DNA of 64,000 nucleotides from Marinomonas sp. SBI8L (GCF_001624705.1 NZ_JSEO01000002.1:248001-312000); one strand, 5' to 3'; positions 25,560-35,399 are shown, numbered from the stretch's first letter. Numbers and translations: made by a program. Notes: a model not told the origin generated them from the sequence alone.

Positions 25560-27545
25560 TTAAGCTATAAATTTAGCGGCAAGTTTATTTAAATTGTCTG
25601 CAATATTCGCTTGTTCATTCGCAACATTCGAGACTTCTCTCGCGCCAGACGTGACACTTTCAGATTTAACATCAATGTCACTGATCTTATGGTTAATTTC
25701 CTCGGTTACTTTTACCTGTTCACCCGCAGTAGAGGCTATCTGCTCAATCATCAGAGTAACACTTGAAACAGACGTTACTATGCTATCTAAAGCAAGCTCA
25801 ATTTGATGAGTGCCTTTAATACTGTCAGCAGCACGTTTTTGAGTAGCTGATACTTTATTGTTTGCAATATTAGTCTCACCTTGAAGCTTATTAATAATAT
25901 CCTCTATTTCAATTGTGGAGTCTTGTGTCCGTTGCGCTAAGGTTCTTACTTCATCTGCAACCACGGCAAACCCTCGGCCTTGTTCGCCTGCTCGTGCGGC
26001 CTCAATTGCTGCATTTAACGCAAGTAAGTTGGTCTGTTCTGCGATCCCCTTAATAACATCGATTACTTGAGTAATATTTGATGCGGTTGAATTCAGGCCA
26101 GCGATAAGACCCTCAACTTCAGTAACTTCAGTTACAAGCTCATTAATGGTTTGTAATGCACCACTAACAATCTTTTGGCTTTCAACAGTTTTACTATTCA
26201 CTTCATGTGTTGAGTTCATCGCTTCATCAGTATTTTTTGAAACTTCTAGAGTTGTTGCCGACATTTCTTCTACAGCACTAGCAACTTGTGAGGTTTCATG
26301 TCGTTGCCCTTGTAAACTATCAACATTGTTATTGATAATGTTGCTTGATTGGTGGGCAGAAGCGGATAGAGATTGGCTATTATTTTTAATTTCTGAAATA
26401 GCATGAGAGAAGGTGCTCAGCGCTTTATTTAACCCCTTAGCAACATCTCCAAGCTCATCATTGCTAAAGACTTCTGTTTGCGATGTTAAATCAAAGTCAT
26501 TATTCAGGCTTTCAACTGTATTAGATAGGGCTTTAAGCTGCCTTAATAAATTCGATAAAATGCTGGTGATTATGATTGAAGTTAATACTAATACGACTAA
26601 TACAATGATTATTTTTGCGATGACATCATTATTAGCAGTATTCAAGGACGATGCTATTTTATCTTTGATTTCTTTTGTCTGAAAATCTTCTATGCTCTTT
26701 AAAAGATTAATTCGTGTGGTAGCATTTTTAAACCATACTGAAGCGTCTGTATTAAATGGCCCTTGTTGGCCAATATCAGCAATAAGTTTCCTCATCTTGT
26801 CGACGGCAATAACACTTGGGTCTGATAAGGTGGTCTGGAATGCTTTGACTGCTTCTTCGGACGCTTTAACCTCAAACTGTTCTAGATAGGTGTTTTGTAA
26901 TGCAACTAGGGTTGTGAATTTCTGAAAAGCCGCAGGCGAGAACTCATCTTGAACAAAGCCCCCACTTACAACGGCTCGTTCAATACCAGCACGTTCTTTC
27001 GCCTCAAGAAAATTGTAATAAGCGATAAAGTTAGTCACGGTTTCTGTAGGACTCAAAGTAGGCAGAAGGCCGTTTAAACTAATCATAACCTTGTTCTGTG
27101 ATGTGTAATATCCAATGGCTTCTGGTAGCTTGATAGATAAATTATCAGCTCTATCTCGTATGTTACTCAGTTGAGATAACTTATTTTTGATATTAGCAAT
27201 AATTGAATTTACTTGTGCATTATTACTATTATAACTTTTGAGATAGGCATCAAAATTTTCTTTGGCTTTATCCGTTAATTTTCGCTGAGCGTTAAGTTCT
27301 GTTTTAAACTTTGTGCCGTTACTGCCAAGAAAGACGGCACTTGCGCCTCGTTCTTTTTGTAGCTCGTGTACTAAAGCATTATTAGCAACAGTAAGGCTTA
27401 ATAACTGTTTGATGTTTGATAATTGACCCTGAGACTCTACAAGTAAACTTATTTTTGCATAACTGAAATATAAACTTGCAAGAAGAGGGAAGATCACAAG
27501 AAGTATCAATTTCTTTTTAAAAGATAAGTTGTTAAGTAAGTGCAT
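25560..27545 (-). CDS. Methyl-accepting chemotaxis protein with NIT sensor domain
   Basis: About 661 residues. A first TM helix ([21 protein letters not shown]) and a second near residue 305 enclose an all-helical NIT (nitrate/nitrite-sensing type) domain, marked by [20 protein letters not shown] and later [24 protein letters not shown]-like linker ([14 protein letters not shown]) follows, then a signalling domain with tip [42 protein letters not shown]. The start at 27545 has GAGGG 4 bases upstream; the in-frame ATG 21 bases earlier does not. It may sense nitrate or nitrite, but NIT ligands vary. Confidence 0.9.
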   Translation of the reverse strand: MHLLNNLSFKKKLILLVIFPLLASLYFSYAKISLLVESQGQLSNIKQLLSLTVANNALVHELQKERGASAVFLGSNGTKFKTELNAQRKLTDKAKENFDAYLKSYNSNNAQVNSIIANIKNKLSQLSNIRDRADNLSIKLPEAIGYYTSQNKVMISLNGLLPTLSPTETVTNFIAYYNFLEAKERAGIERAVVSGGFVQDEFSPAAFQKFTTLVALQNTYLEQFEVKASEEAVKAFQTTLSDPSVIAVDKMRKLIADIGQQGPFNTDASVWFKNATTRINLLKSIEDFQTKEIKDKIASSLNTANNDVIAKIIIVLVVLVLTSIIITSILSNLLRQLKALSNTVESLNNDFDLTSQTEVFSNDELGDVAKGLNKALSTFSHAISEIKNNSQSLSASAHQSSNIINNNVDSLQGQRHETSQVASAVEEMSATTLEVSKNTDEAMNSTHEVNSKTVESQKIVSGALQTINELVTEVTEVEGLIAGLNSTASNITQVIDVIKGIAEQTNLLALNAAIEAARAGEQGRGFAVVADEVRTLAQRTQDSTIEIEDIINKLQGETNIANNKVSATQKRAADSIKGTHQIELALDSIVTSVSSVTLMIEQIASTAGEQVKVTEEINHKISDIDVKSESVTSGAREVSNVANEQANIADNLNKLAAKFIA

Positions 27546-27566
27546 AATCCCTCGCAAATAAGTCAT

Positions 27567-27883
27567 ATAAGTAAAAATTGAATCTAATAGTAGCAGCTTA
27601 AATTGATTGACTCTGTGTATTCTTTATATGATTCATAGCTATCTAGTTAAAAATTGTAAGTTGGTTTTCATGTTTGATATCAAGAAATTGAATAAAACTA
27701 GTGCCGTTAAGTGAATACTATTTCAATGCTTTCGGGCTTAATACTCGGCTGCTAGTGGCAATGCACTTAATGAATAGAAAGTAAATAGGGGAAGTAAGCG
27801 GTTATTGAAGGTTAATGACACAGATAAATATAAAGCTAAGCTATTTAAGGCCCACTTATAAAATAGGCCTTATTGATATTGTT
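27567..27883. other. Intergenic stretch between chemoreceptor and HD-GYP genes
   Basis: About 300 bp, AT-rich. A short TAAGGCC/GGCCTTA stem at 27846-27872 lies just after the HD-GYP stop and may end that transcript; otherwise nothing is recognised. Confidence 0.4.
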
Positions 27884-29359
27884 TTACTCCATGTCTTTTG
27901 CGTCTTTATAGACAGCTGCAATTCTTACAAATTGATCTTCAACTGCTAGAAACGCTTTAACCACTTCTGGGTCAAAGTGAGTTCCATCTCCCTCCAAAAT
28001 AATACTTTTAGCTTTGTCATGACTAAACGCTGGTTTGTACACGCGTTTAGAAATCAGAGCATCATAAACATCTGCTAGTGCCATTAATCGGCCCGATAAA
28101 GGTATATCTTCTCCTGCTAGTTGATTTGGGTAGCCAGAACCATTCCATTTCTCATGATGAGTAAGGGATATCTCTTTTGCGACACGTAAGAATGAACTAC
28201 TGCCAAGCTGTTTTTCGGCCGTAGAAAGTGCTTCAGCACCTATTTGTGGATGGGTTTTCATGATTTCAAACTCATCGTCCGTTAACTTACCCGGCTTTAA
28301 TAAAACATTATCAGGAATCCCAACCTTACCCACATCGTGTAATGGTGCCGATTTATAAAGTAATTCGATATAGTTAGTCGTTAGAAACGATGCATATTTA
28401 TCCGTTAGGCTTAAGTGCTCAGCAAGGACTTTGACATATTCTTGCGTTCTAATAATGTGAGCGCCTGTTTCATTGTCTCTTGATTCTGCTAAAGCGGATA
28501 AACTTACAATTGCTACGTCTCGCGTTGTTTTAACTTCAGACTGAGCTGTCTGTAAGCTATCAAGCATACTGTTTGTGAGTGATGCCATAGAGCCTAATTC
28601 ATCATGAGAGAAGATAGGTAATCTGACATCTATATTGCCTTGAGTAACTTGTTGTAAGGAATGCTCTTGAGATAAGAGAATACGTTTGATGAGCTTGCTC
28701 CAAAGTAACATGATACTAATCGCATAACCTGCAAGCACAGCAGATAAAAAGACGAATTCTTTGATAACACTTATTTTACCACTGCCATCTAATACTCTTC
28801 CTGGGTTTTGTTCTAACCAAAAAACATCTTTTACTGCAACCATGGTTAGCATGAAGGAAAGGGTGATTAGAAGAAGCACCACAATCCAAATCATTTGTTT
28901 AACAAGGGAGCTTCTTTGGCCGACTAGGTTGAAGTCGAACTTTCCTGACTTATCCATTTCGTCCATCTGCAGCAGTTTGCTTGAAAGTTGAAGTATTGTG
29001 CCAGTAAAAAAACCAAATAAAGTCATACCAAATAGCACTTTTAAATTGCTATCTAGGGGAAAGCTATAACTGAAGTTGTAATACAGCGCGACGGGGAGGC
29101 TCGCGATAAGAAAGAGGCCGCTGTCTAACTTGGCTAACCGTGTCTCTTTTACAAATGTATGGTTTTTAAGCAAAAAGTGACGAGTTAAAAAGAGAATTGA
29201 AAATATAATACTGACATGTGTAAAAATTTCTAAAGCAGATAAACTTTCTAAAAATGGACAAACACGACTGCCGTACAAGCCAAAAATAATGCCGGCTATA
29301 ATATAGAGCTTTAGTGTTAAAGAAGCATTGTAATGCGTGTTGATCGTATGTGAGCCCAT
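27884..29359 (-). CDS. Membrane-bound HD-GYP c-di-GMP phosphodiesterase
   Basis: 491 residues. About six hydrophobic segments in the first ~235 residues form a membrane sensor, followed by a HAMP-like stretch (LLSQEHSLQQVTQGNIDVRLPIFSHDELGSMASLTNSML). The C-terminal ~200 residues form the HD-GYP domain: SRDNETGAHIIRTQEY, then LLYKSAPLHDVGKVGIPD (catalytic His-Asp), then LTHHEKWNGSGYP and LADVYDALISKRVYK. The GYP triad is intact, so hydrolysis of c-di-GMP is expected. It lies upstream of the NIT chemoreceptor on the same strand, with ~320 bp between, so probably in a separate unit. Confidence 0.9.
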   Translation of the reverse strand: MGSHTINTHYNASLTLKLYIIAGIIFGLYGSRVCPFLESLSALEIFTHVSIIFSILFLTRHFLLKNHTFVKETRLAKLDSGLFLIASLPVALYYNFSYSFPLDSNLKVLFGMTLFGFFTGTILQLSSKLLQMDEMDKSGKFDFNLVGQRSSLVKQMIWIVVLLLITLSFMLTMVAVKDVFWLEQNPGRVLDGSGKISVIKEFVFLSAVLAGYAISIMLLWSKLIKRILLSQEHSLQQVTQGNIDVRLPIFSHDELGSMASLTNSMLDSLQTAQSEVKTTRDVAIVSLSALAESRDNETGAHIIRTQEYVKVLAEHLSLTDKYASFLTTNYIELLYKSAPLHDVGKVGIPDNVLLKPGKLTDDEFEIMKTHPQIGAEALSTAEKQLGSSSFLRVAKEISLTHHEKWNGSGYPNQLAGEDIPLSGRLMALADVYDALISKRVYKPAFSHDKAKSIILEGDGTHFDPEVVKAFLAVEDQFVRIAAVYKDAKDME

Positions 29360-29708
29360 ATATGAGTCCGTAGTTAATAAAGTCGAATGATGAGAAATAT
29401 TATTGTTTAACCAGACATGAAGTCTATCAAGCTCATTACATCGCCATTACCGTAAAATTTTAATTCAATATTAGGTAAAGACCGTGAATTCTATCCCTAG
29501 GTTCCCGGTGAGGATATAAAAAATTAACAAACTGAATACTTATTCGACTATTTAGTGAGTTTTTGTGTACTTGTTGATTGTCCAATTCAGTTTTGAATAG
29601 TCTTAAGCCAATTTCTACAAATAATAGGAAGCCATCTATAGTTAATTAAGGTCTTGCTTATTTAGTTTTAGACCCATAATGCTTTTAGTTGAAGCCTAGG
29701 AGGAAATG
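29360..29708. other. Intergenic stretch between divergent genes
   Basis: About 350 bp holding the promoters of the HD-GYP gene (minus) and the SnoaL-like gene (plus). A weak ACCGTGAA/TTCCCGGT repeat lies near 29483-29512; no RNA or ORF is evident. Confidence 0.35.
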
Positions 29709-30068
29709 ATGAGCTTAGCTGATGTAGTGCAGTCTGGGTGGGAAGCGTTAGCCGCAGATGATTTTGAAAACTTAGTAAATGATTATACTGATGAAATGAC
29801 ATTTGTAATGCCTGGACAGTCTGATCAGCTTGAGGGAAAGCATAATTTCAGAGCTGCTTTAAACCATATTGATAAAATACTGCCTCCAGGTTTTGAGATT
29901 ATGGGTTTGCGGCATATCGAAGGGCAGGGAGAAGTCGTCTCACTTGTTGAGTGGCGATCAGATAAGGTTGCTGAGTCTCATTTAGTTGTTCTCTTTAAAT
30001 TTGATGCTAATAAAATTTTTGAAGAGCGTTGGTTCATTGATACAGAGCAATGGAAGTCTGCTTTTTAA
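29709..30068 (+). CDS. SnoaL-like/NTF2-fold protein
   Basis: 119 residues of the NTF2-like superfamily: an opening helix (LADVVQSGWEALAADDFENLVNDYTDEMTFVMPGQ), then HNFRAALNHI and a beta-sheet half ending KIFEERWFID. Such proteins are small isomerases, hydrolases or binding proteins; the function here is unknown. AGGAGG lies 5 bases before the ATG at 29709 and 2 before the ATG at 29706, favouring the former. The hydrolase-OsmC fusion follows 110 bp later. Confidence 0.7.
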   Translation: MSLADVVQSGWEALAADDFENLVNDYTDEMTFVMPGQSDQLEGKHNFRAALNHIDKILPPGFEIMGLRHIEGQGEVVSLVEWRSDKVAESHLVVLFKFDANKIFEERWFIDTEQWKSAF

Positions 30069-30177
30069 TTTTACGATGCCTGTCTTTACGAATATTGAAT
30101 CTTAAGGGAACTTTGGATGCCTTAATGGAATCACTAACTAGATAGATTTCAATGTTAAAACTAATAGGGGACGTTTG

Positions 30178-31383
30178 ATGAGAACAAAACTAGAGTTTTC
30201 AAGCCAGGGACAAACACTTGCTGGTTTGCTTGAAAGCCCAGATCAGGCTATTCGTGCTTATGTGCTATTTGCCCACTGCTTTACTTGTGGAAAGGATATC
30301 GCTGCTGCTTCTCGCATAAGCCGCTACCTAGTACAACATGGGTTTGCTGTTTTTAGATTCGATTTCACCGGTTTGGGCAACAGCGATGGTGATTTTGCCA
30401 ATACAAATTTCTCATCTAATACTCAAGATCTATTAGCAGCGGCAAGCTTCTTAGAAGAGAAATATCAGGCACCAGAGCTTCTTATTGGCCATAGTTTAGG
30501 TGGCGCTGCCGTTCTTGCTATGGCGTCAGAGCTTCCAAAAGTAAAAGCGGTGGTGACAATAGGTGCACCCCATGAAGCAGGTCATGTAATTCACAATTTT
30601 GACGCTCACTTGGAAACGATAGAAAGCTTAGGTGAAGCGAAAGTAAGCCTTGGAATGCGTGAATTTACCATTAAAAAACAGTTCTTAGATGACCTTAATA
30701 ATCAAACAACAGAGCATATTCAACATCTTAATAAAGCATTACTAGTGATGCATTCCCCAGTGGATCTCACGGTAGATATAAGTGATGCTGAGAAAATTTA
30801 TAAAGCGGCAAAACATCCTAAGAGCTTTGTGAGTCTTGATACCGCGGACCATTTATTATCTAAACCTGCTGATAGTGAGTATGTTGCCCAAACCATTTCG
30901 GGATGGGCAAGTCGCTATATTCCTATCGCTGAGACAAAAAGGCCAGATGTAGCTAATGGTCATGTTAGTGTGGCCGAGTTAGATCATAAATTTCAACAAC
31001 AGGTCTTTAGTGATCATCATCAATGGTTTGCGGACGAACCAACTAAGGTGGGAGGACAGAACTCTGGTCCTGATCCTTATGAGCACCTTCTTGCCGCGCT
31101 AGGTACATGCACTGCTATGACTATTCGAATGTATGCTAATCATAAAAAGCTGCCACTTGAGCATGTTGAAGTTAGCTTATTCCATGATAGGAGCTATTTA
31201 GACGATGCAGACCATGCCGCAGAAAAGGGAAGTCAGATTGAAGCATTAGTCAGGAAAGTCCAGCTAGTTGGCGCTCTAACAGAAGAACAAAAGGTAAGGT
31301 TGATGGAAATCGCTGATCGATGCCCAGTTCACAGAACTCTTCATAATAATCCAAAAGTGGTGACTCATTTAATTGAAGAGTAA
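30178..31383 (+). CDS. Alpha/beta hydrolase-OsmC fusion protein
   Basis: 401 residues, two domains. Residues 1-248 are an alpha/beta hydrolase with the nucleophile elbow GHSLGG (Ser106), an oxyanion-region HCFTCGKD, an acid in HSPVDLTVD and the His in DTADHLL. Residues ~260-401 are OsmC-like: [19 protein letters not shown] (Cys311) and DRCPVHRTL (Cys382) are the peroxidatic and resolving cysteines of thiol-dependent organic-hydroperoxide reductases. The fusion is known in proteobacteria; its substrate is unclear. The ATG at 30178 has AGGGG 7 bases upstream. A WYL regulator gene follows on the same strand. Confidence 0.9.
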   Translation: MRTKLEFSSQGQTLAGLLESPDQAIRAYVLFAHCFTCGKDIAAASRISRYLVQHGFAVFRFDFTGLGNSDGDFANTNFSSNTQDLLAAASFLEEKYQAPELLIGHSLGGAAVLAMASELPKVKAVVTIGAPHEAGHVIHNFDAHLETIESLGEAKVSLGMREFTIKKQFLDDLNNQTTEHIQHLNKALLVMHSPVDLTVDISDAEKIYKAAKHPKSFVSLDTADHLLSKPADSEYVAQTISGWASRYIPIAETKRPDVANGHVSVAELDHKFQQQVFSDHHQWFADEPTKVGGQNSGPDPYEHLLAALGTCTAMTIRMYANHKKLPLEHVEVSLFHDRSYLDDADHAAEKGSQIEALVRKVQLVGALTEEQKVRLMEIADRCPVHRTLHNNPKVVTHLIEE

Positions 31384-31475
31384 AAGTCTCTGGTAAACTT
31401 TTGAGGTCGTGGCATTATGTGTTCTTGCTGGTTAGGATAACCATAAGCCACTTCTTCAGATTAAATTAGAAATTC

Positions 31476-32489
31476 ATGAATCGTTTTGATCGCGTTACGT
31501 CCCTCTTATTGTTATTACAAACCCGTTCAGTCGTAACTGCTCGCTTTTTATCTGAGCATTTTGATGTCTCTGAACGCACTATTTATCGAGATATAAGAAC
31601 CTTAGAGAATGCCGGTGTCCCTATTGGGGCAGAAGCGGGTGTTGGCTATTTTATTGAACAAGGTTATCGATTACCGCCAGTCAGCTTTACACTGGACGAA
31701 GCGGCATCTCTTTTATTAGGAGAAAAGCTTTTAGTCTCAAGCCTTGATAATGATTCCTTAAAAGACTTTAAACTTGCGCTAAATAAAATCAGATCAGTTA
31801 TTGATAATGCTGATAAAGATTTCTTAAGTGCTTTTGACGGTGATATTGAAGTCTTTCCGACAGGTAGTCAGTTTCCGATGGATGAGATCCAAAAAACAAG
31901 CGAACAAAATAAGGAAGAAGTAAATCAAGGAGGCATGTTAGCGAGTAGTGATAAGTGGTTAAGAGAGTGTCGTACTGTCCTGATTCGACGACAAGTTGTA
32001 GCAATTGATTATATGGCTTTGAATAGCGATCAAATAACGCTTAGGAATATCGAGCCAATTGGTTTGTTTTATTATAACTGGCATTGGCATCTCATTGCTT
32101 GGTGTCGTCTACGCCAAGGGTATCGTGACTTTAGATTAGATCGTGTCAGTGCTTTTCAACCACAATCAGAGCAATTTGCTAAACATAGTCGATTAACCTT
32201 GCAAGAGTATTTGAATGAGCAACCAGGGCGAGATGAATTAGAAGAAGTAGAGATAATATTTAGTTCTGACATTGCTCGTTTTGTGGGTGAGCAGCGTTAT
32301 ATGTTTGGTTTTATCAGTGAAGAAAGACATGAAAGAGGGGTGTTAATGCGATTTTTAACCCCAGTGCCAGAGTATATGGCCCGTTGGCTTTTACAGTACA
32401 CCCATGATATTGAGGTAATTAGTGGCGAATCGATTAAATCAGCGCTAAAAGATTTTTCGGCGCAATTATATAAACATTGGTATTCATAA
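31476..32489 (+). CDS. WYL-domain (YafY-like) transcriptional regulator
   Basis: 337 residues. N-terminal HTH (ARFLSEHFDVSERTIYRDIRTLENAGVPIGAEAGVGYFI) and the WYL domain (IEPIGLFYYNWHWHLIAWCRLRQGYRDFRLDRV, with an altered signature), followed by a WCX extension to the C-terminus. It lies between the hydrolase-OsmC gene and a RidA gene, all on the plus strand, and may regulate either. It is unlike the second WYL regulator at 22171, which is shorter. Confidence 0.82.
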   Translation: MNRFDRVTSLLLLLQTRSVVTARFLSEHFDVSERTIYRDIRTLENAGVPIGAEAGVGYFIEQGYRLPPVSFTLDEAASLLLGEKLLVSSLDNDSLKDFKLALNKIRSVIDNADKDFLSAFDGDIEVFPTGSQFPMDEIQKTSEQNKEEVNQGGMLASSDKWLRECRTVLIRRQVVAIDYMALNSDQITLRNIEPIGLFYYNWHWHLIAWCRLRQGYRDFRLDRVSAFQPQSEQFAKHSRLTLQEYLNEQPGRDELEEVEIIFSSDIARFVGEQRYMFGFISEERHERGVLMRFLTPVPEYMARWLLQYTHDIEVISGESIKSALKDFSAQLYKHWYS

Positions 32490-32611
32490 AAGCTACTGAC
32501 ATAGGGTTGTCAGTCATCAATGTCACTATTGTTTCAACGCAAATATAGCGTGAAGGGTGCGGATGGAAAACTTAAACATCGCATCGATCAATCAACAATA
32601 GGAGACTCATA

Positions 32612-33007
32612 ATGCAACGTACGGCTGTTAACCCATGGAACTGGTCACAAGCACTTGGTTACAACCAAGGTGAAATTATTCAAGACGTTAAAAGACAGTT
32701 AATCTGCTCAGGACAAACCAGCGTTGATGATAAAGGCAATCCACAGCATCTTGAAGATATGCGTATGCAAATGGATTTAGCGCTAAATAATCTAGACGCT
32801 GTATTAAAAAATGCAGAGATGACACTGACCAACATTAGTAAGTTATCTATTTTCACTACAGATGTGGATGAAACGATGAAGAACTTTGATATTTTAGGCG
32901 CAAAGTTCGGGCAAGTTGGTACAACCCCAACGATGACACTAGTTGAAGTGACGCGCCTTGCGGTTCCTGGTTTGATGTTTGAAGTTGAAGCAATTGCATT
33001 CGACTAA
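32612..33007 (+). CDS. RidA-family protein
   Basis: 131 residues of the RidA/YjgF/Rid family. ICSGQTSVDDKGNPQH, QMDLALNNLDAVLKNAEMTLTNISKLSIFTTD, and VEVTRLAVPGLMFEVEAIAF match its blocks; the Arg in VEVTRLA is in the place of the imine-binding Arg of active deaminases. It probably hydrolyses reactive enamines/imines from PLP enzymes. SD GGAGA lies upstream of the ATG. Two copies of a 22-bp repeat follow the stop before its terminator. Confidence 0.87.
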   Translation: MQRTAVNPWNWSQALGYNQGEIIQDVKRQLICSGQTSVDDKGNPQHLEDMRMQMDLALNNLDAVLKNAEMTLTNISKLSIFTTDVDETMKNFDILGAKFGQVGTTPTMTLVEVTRLAVPGLMFEVEAIAFD

Positions 33008-33010
33008 ATA

Positions 33011-33064
33011 CAAAGTAAAGCTGGTTTCATAACAAAGTAAAGCTGGTTTCATAACAAAGTAAAA
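33011..33064. repeat. 22-bp tandem repeat, about 2.5 copies
   Basis: The unit running from CAAAGTAAAG to TTTCATAA occupies 33011-33032 and 33033-33054 identically, and a third partial copy continues to 33064, merging into the terminator stem. It was probably made by slippage or local duplication. Confidence 0.9.
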
Positions 33065-33090
33065 CGCACGATAAATATCGTGCGTTTTTA
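33063..33090 (+). terminator. Terminator after ridA
   Basis: AACGCACGAT (33063-33072), loop AAAT, ATCGTGCGTT (33077-33086) then TTT. Confidence 0.9.
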
Positions 33091-33116
33091 ATTAAGCATT
33101 ATTTAAATTACTTACC

Positions 33117-33199
33117 TTACAAGCCATCACTAACTTCATTGAAAGGATCAATCTCAGGAGTAACAGACTCTATATCTTCAGCATGCTCTGGTGATTTCT
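33117..33199 (-). pseudogene. Decayed fragment of the MFS-transporter acidic tail
   Basis: 75 bases (33125-33199) align without gaps to 36158-36232, inside the tail of the MFS gene, at about 62 of 75 positions by hand count. Translated on the minus strand in the same frame it gives KSPEHAEDIESVTPEIDPF, against KAPEHAEEVEAVIPDIDPF in the intact gene. It is closed by stops on both sides (TAG upstream; TAA at 33117-33119). It is a remnant of a paralogue or of a partial duplication. Confidence 0.7.
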
Positions 33200-33220
33200 A
33201 AGGAATCACGACCAAATTAG

Positions 33221-33750
33221 TTAATTAGTGGTAGCAGGGCCTTCATCCGTACCGTTCACAACAAATATCCAGCTCGAACCATAGTTTGTGTTAACCGCTT
33301 GCCAAACATAGTAGTAGCCAAAGCATCTTCAATTTCAATCTCAGCTCCTTACGCACGCACATCACCCCCTAAAGCTAAATGCTATTAGTTAATTGCAGTG
33401 ACAGTGATTCGTTCTGGTCTATAACTGCTTTCTGCCCCACAAACTCGCTCAAGTGTCGTAATCAATAAAAGGTTTAGTTAAACCTGCCAAGGCTGTGATT
33501 GGGGTGGCGATTAATAATAACTCTATGCAGGAATGCTAGTTTAGGTTTGAGATCAAAGGGCGTGAATTTTAGCTGGAGGTAGTTAAGCGATTGGCCTGAA
33601 TAATGGAGAGGATTACAGGAGTTTTATTTGGGGTACGAGTTAGAGTTATAGGGACAGTAGCGTTAAAAGAGCATGGTTCAATAATATCCAAATCAGGCGT
33701 TATTGAGCCATAAAGTGATATTGATATAGCTCGAATAAAATCCACCGCCC
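33221..33750 (-). pseudogene. Interrupted coding debris, minus strand
   Basis: Several sense-looking stretches lie on the minus strand in shifting frames: one ending WIFVVNGTDEGPATTN-stop at 33221, preceded out of frame by AEIEIEDA; another (33567-33750) containing SLYGSITPDLDIIEPCSFNA and ending at a TAA near 33570. Frames change several times, and no full ORF survives. I cannot name the parent protein or say whether there was one parent or two. The codon-like character suggests gene decay rather than ordinary spacer. Confidence 0.35.
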
Positions 33751-33772
33751 CATTTAGGGGTGTTTACTGGGA

Positions 33773-33803
33773 TGTTATAGGCAATGAAAGGAAGCCTATA
33801 ACA
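33773..33803 (+). repeat. Hairpin leader, copy 1, before the putative cargo gene
   Basis: TGTTATAGGC (33773-33782) and GCCTATAACA (33794-33803) are perfect complements with an 11-base loop. The ATG of the next gene lies 31 bases after the right arm. The same hairpin at the same distance from an ATG recurs at 34878-34909. Confidence 0.85.
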
Positions 33804-33834
33804 ATGAATAAATTCAAATTTAAAAGGTTGAAAT

Positions 33835-34770
33835 ATGTATGCACAAATAGAGAAGTCGAAAGAATATAATAGGCGAGCGGTTGCTAATTCATCTCCACCA
33901 AAGAAAAGTAATGATAAACAAGATTATTGGTCTGTAGCTAATCGCTCTGAAGTTGTTACACAAAGAACACTCAAAGTAGCGGGGCAAGAGATAAAAGACG
34001 CAGATATAGAGGCCGCCATGCTCTCGGCAGCAAAAAAGCAATTATTACCAAAGGTATTTTATAATCGTAGTAACAGAACAAATATATACACAATTAACGA
34101 AAAAGGAAAATCGGCAAAACAGAAATTGTTAGATAAATATAGGAAAAGTGAATTAAGACTTCGGAGTAAAGATTCATTGGTATATCAAGTTAGTCAAGAT
34201 ATGTACCTCATTGAAGGGTCTGAAAATAGTAACGAAGACCAATTAATAGCAATCCCACATCAACATTATGAATATACAAAAGGCAATGACAACAAACCAA
34301 CAGCGAAGGGGTTGGGACATTGGAACAATGATATGCGTATTTATAGGAACCTGCCAAAATTTGCATGGGATCAAGCAAAATTGGTTGGGCATGGTGGCTC
34401 TCTAGGGCAAGCACTACATTACTTTAGGCGAGATCAAAAGGAAACTGATAAAAACCAGAATAGGGTATCTTACATTGTAGAGTTCACTATACCAAGGAAA
34501 CTAACGAAAGATATGATTAGAGATATAAAAGGAGGTTCGGAAGGTGAGCTCACAAATGAATCCAAATTTGGCGGAAAGAGTGAGCAGAACACCGCATTTG
34601 GTGAGACAAGTGGACTATTCAGTGTTGATATGGGTAACTCTGGTGAGCTTCTTAAAAATAATGGAGCAGTTAGCCGTGTAGTCGCGTCAACTGGGGCTTA
34701 TGTACCAACGGAAAAGAAGCATGGGCGAGAGTGGACAAAAGGTTTAGCGATAAAACCAGAAGATTGGTAA
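33835..34770 (+). CDS. Uncharacterised protein with injection-system-cargo-like N-terminus
   Basis: 311 residues, very rich in Lys, Asn, Ser and Gln, with no signal peptide or membrane segment. The first ~55 residues (MYAQIEKSKEYNRRAVANSS, then KKSNDKQ, then ANRSEVVTQRTL) resemble, from memory, the start of DUF4157-type and other cargo/toxin proteins of contractile injection systems (K-S-V/AVANS, QKKS, VDNRxEAxAQRKL). The rest, including LIAIPHQHYEYTKG, LVGHGGSLGQALHYFRRD, and VSYIVEFTIPRKL, matches nothing I know; a catalytic domain is possible. SD AAAGG lies 7 bases before the ATG. It is preceded by a hairpin that is duplicated downstream. No injection-system structural gene or immunity-like gene is visible in the window. 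Composition and the decayed surroundings suggest acquisition by transfer. Confidence 0.6.
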   Translation: MYAQIEKSKEYNRRAVANSSPPKKSNDKQDYWSVANRSEVVTQRTLKVAGQEIKDADIEAAMLSAAKKQLLPKVFYNRSNRTNIYTINEKGKSAKQKLLDKYRKSELRLRSKDSLVYQVSQDMYLIEGSENSNEDQLIAIPHQHYEYTKGNDNKPTAKGLGHWNNDMRIYRNLPKFAWDQAKLVGHGGSLGQALHYFRRDQKETDKNQNRVSYIVEFTIPRKLTKDMIRDIKGGSEGELTNESKFGGKSEQNTAFGETSGLFSVDMGNSGELLKNNGAVSRVVASTGAYVPTEKKHGREWTKGLAIKPEDW

Positions 34771-34877
34771 CCTCTAAGGTAAGTTCTTCATAAGATTTAA
34801 AATCAAGCAGTTTAGTCTTCTTCTGCATCTAAGTCCATAACAAAACCTAAAAATCATTAAAACGCTTTTTAGTCCTA

Positions 34878-34909
34878 TTGTTATAGGCAATAGAAAAAGC
34901 CTATAACAA
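34878..34909 (+). repeat. Hairpin leader, copy 2
   Basis: TTGTTATAGGC (34878-34888) and GCCTATAACAA (34899-34909), perfect 11-bp arms. Copy 1 and copy 2 also share flanking sequence up to and past an ATG 31 bases downstream (GAATAAA, then an SD-like AGG, then ATATGTAT), so the whole leader was duplicated. Confidence 0.85.
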
Positions 34910-34940
34910 GGAATAAAGCCAAGTTAATGAGGCTTGAGAT

Positions 34941-34982
34941 ATGTATACATCGGCGGAGAAGAAAAAATGGTGTGTTAGGTGA
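34941..34982 (+). pseudogene. 13-codon remnant of a second cargo-like gene
   Basis: ATG TAT ACA then SAEKKKWCVR and a TGA stop. The start parallels MYAQIEKSKE of the intact gene. After the stop no ORF resembling the upstream gene continues, so only the leader and first codons of the paralogue survive. Confidence 0.55.
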
Positions 34983-35399
34983 TTTGGTCACGTAAAAGAA
35001 AGCGTTAATTGTGCTTGCTTAGTGATCTTTGGTACTGGGTGTTAAGCTGGCACAATTAATGGTGCTTTTAAGGAATCAGAGTAAAAATAACCCGGCTAGG
35101 CCGAGCATAAAATATCAGCTCGCAGTATTTAATATGTCTATTTTAATTTGATTTAGGCACAGATCTTTCATAACTGCTTTTCACTGTGTTTAGGGTTTTA
35201 TGATGGATGTATAATTTCATCTCATTCTTATATCTGTTTATAAAGATAGATCTTGCCAGTTTATACAAAAATGTTAATTATCTGCTATTAAATTAGAACT
35301 AACTTAACTAAATAGCATCCAAGGTTAAATCTGAGCTCTTTAGTGCATTCTAAATTGCATTTGAATGAGGCTAATAACAAACAAAAGGATGTTAGATCT
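34983..35399. other. Intergenic stretch after the remnant
   Basis: About 400 bp without a convincing ORF. It probably contains the promoter of the DUF302-like gene; nothing else is recognised. Confidence 0.4.

Noticed and set aside
33773-34909. The paired hairpins around the cargo-like gene as integron attC sites
   Set aside because: The core pairs are GTTATAGGC...GCCTATAAC, not the RYYYAAC...GTTRRRY order of attC, and arms and loop are too short; no integrase is nearby.
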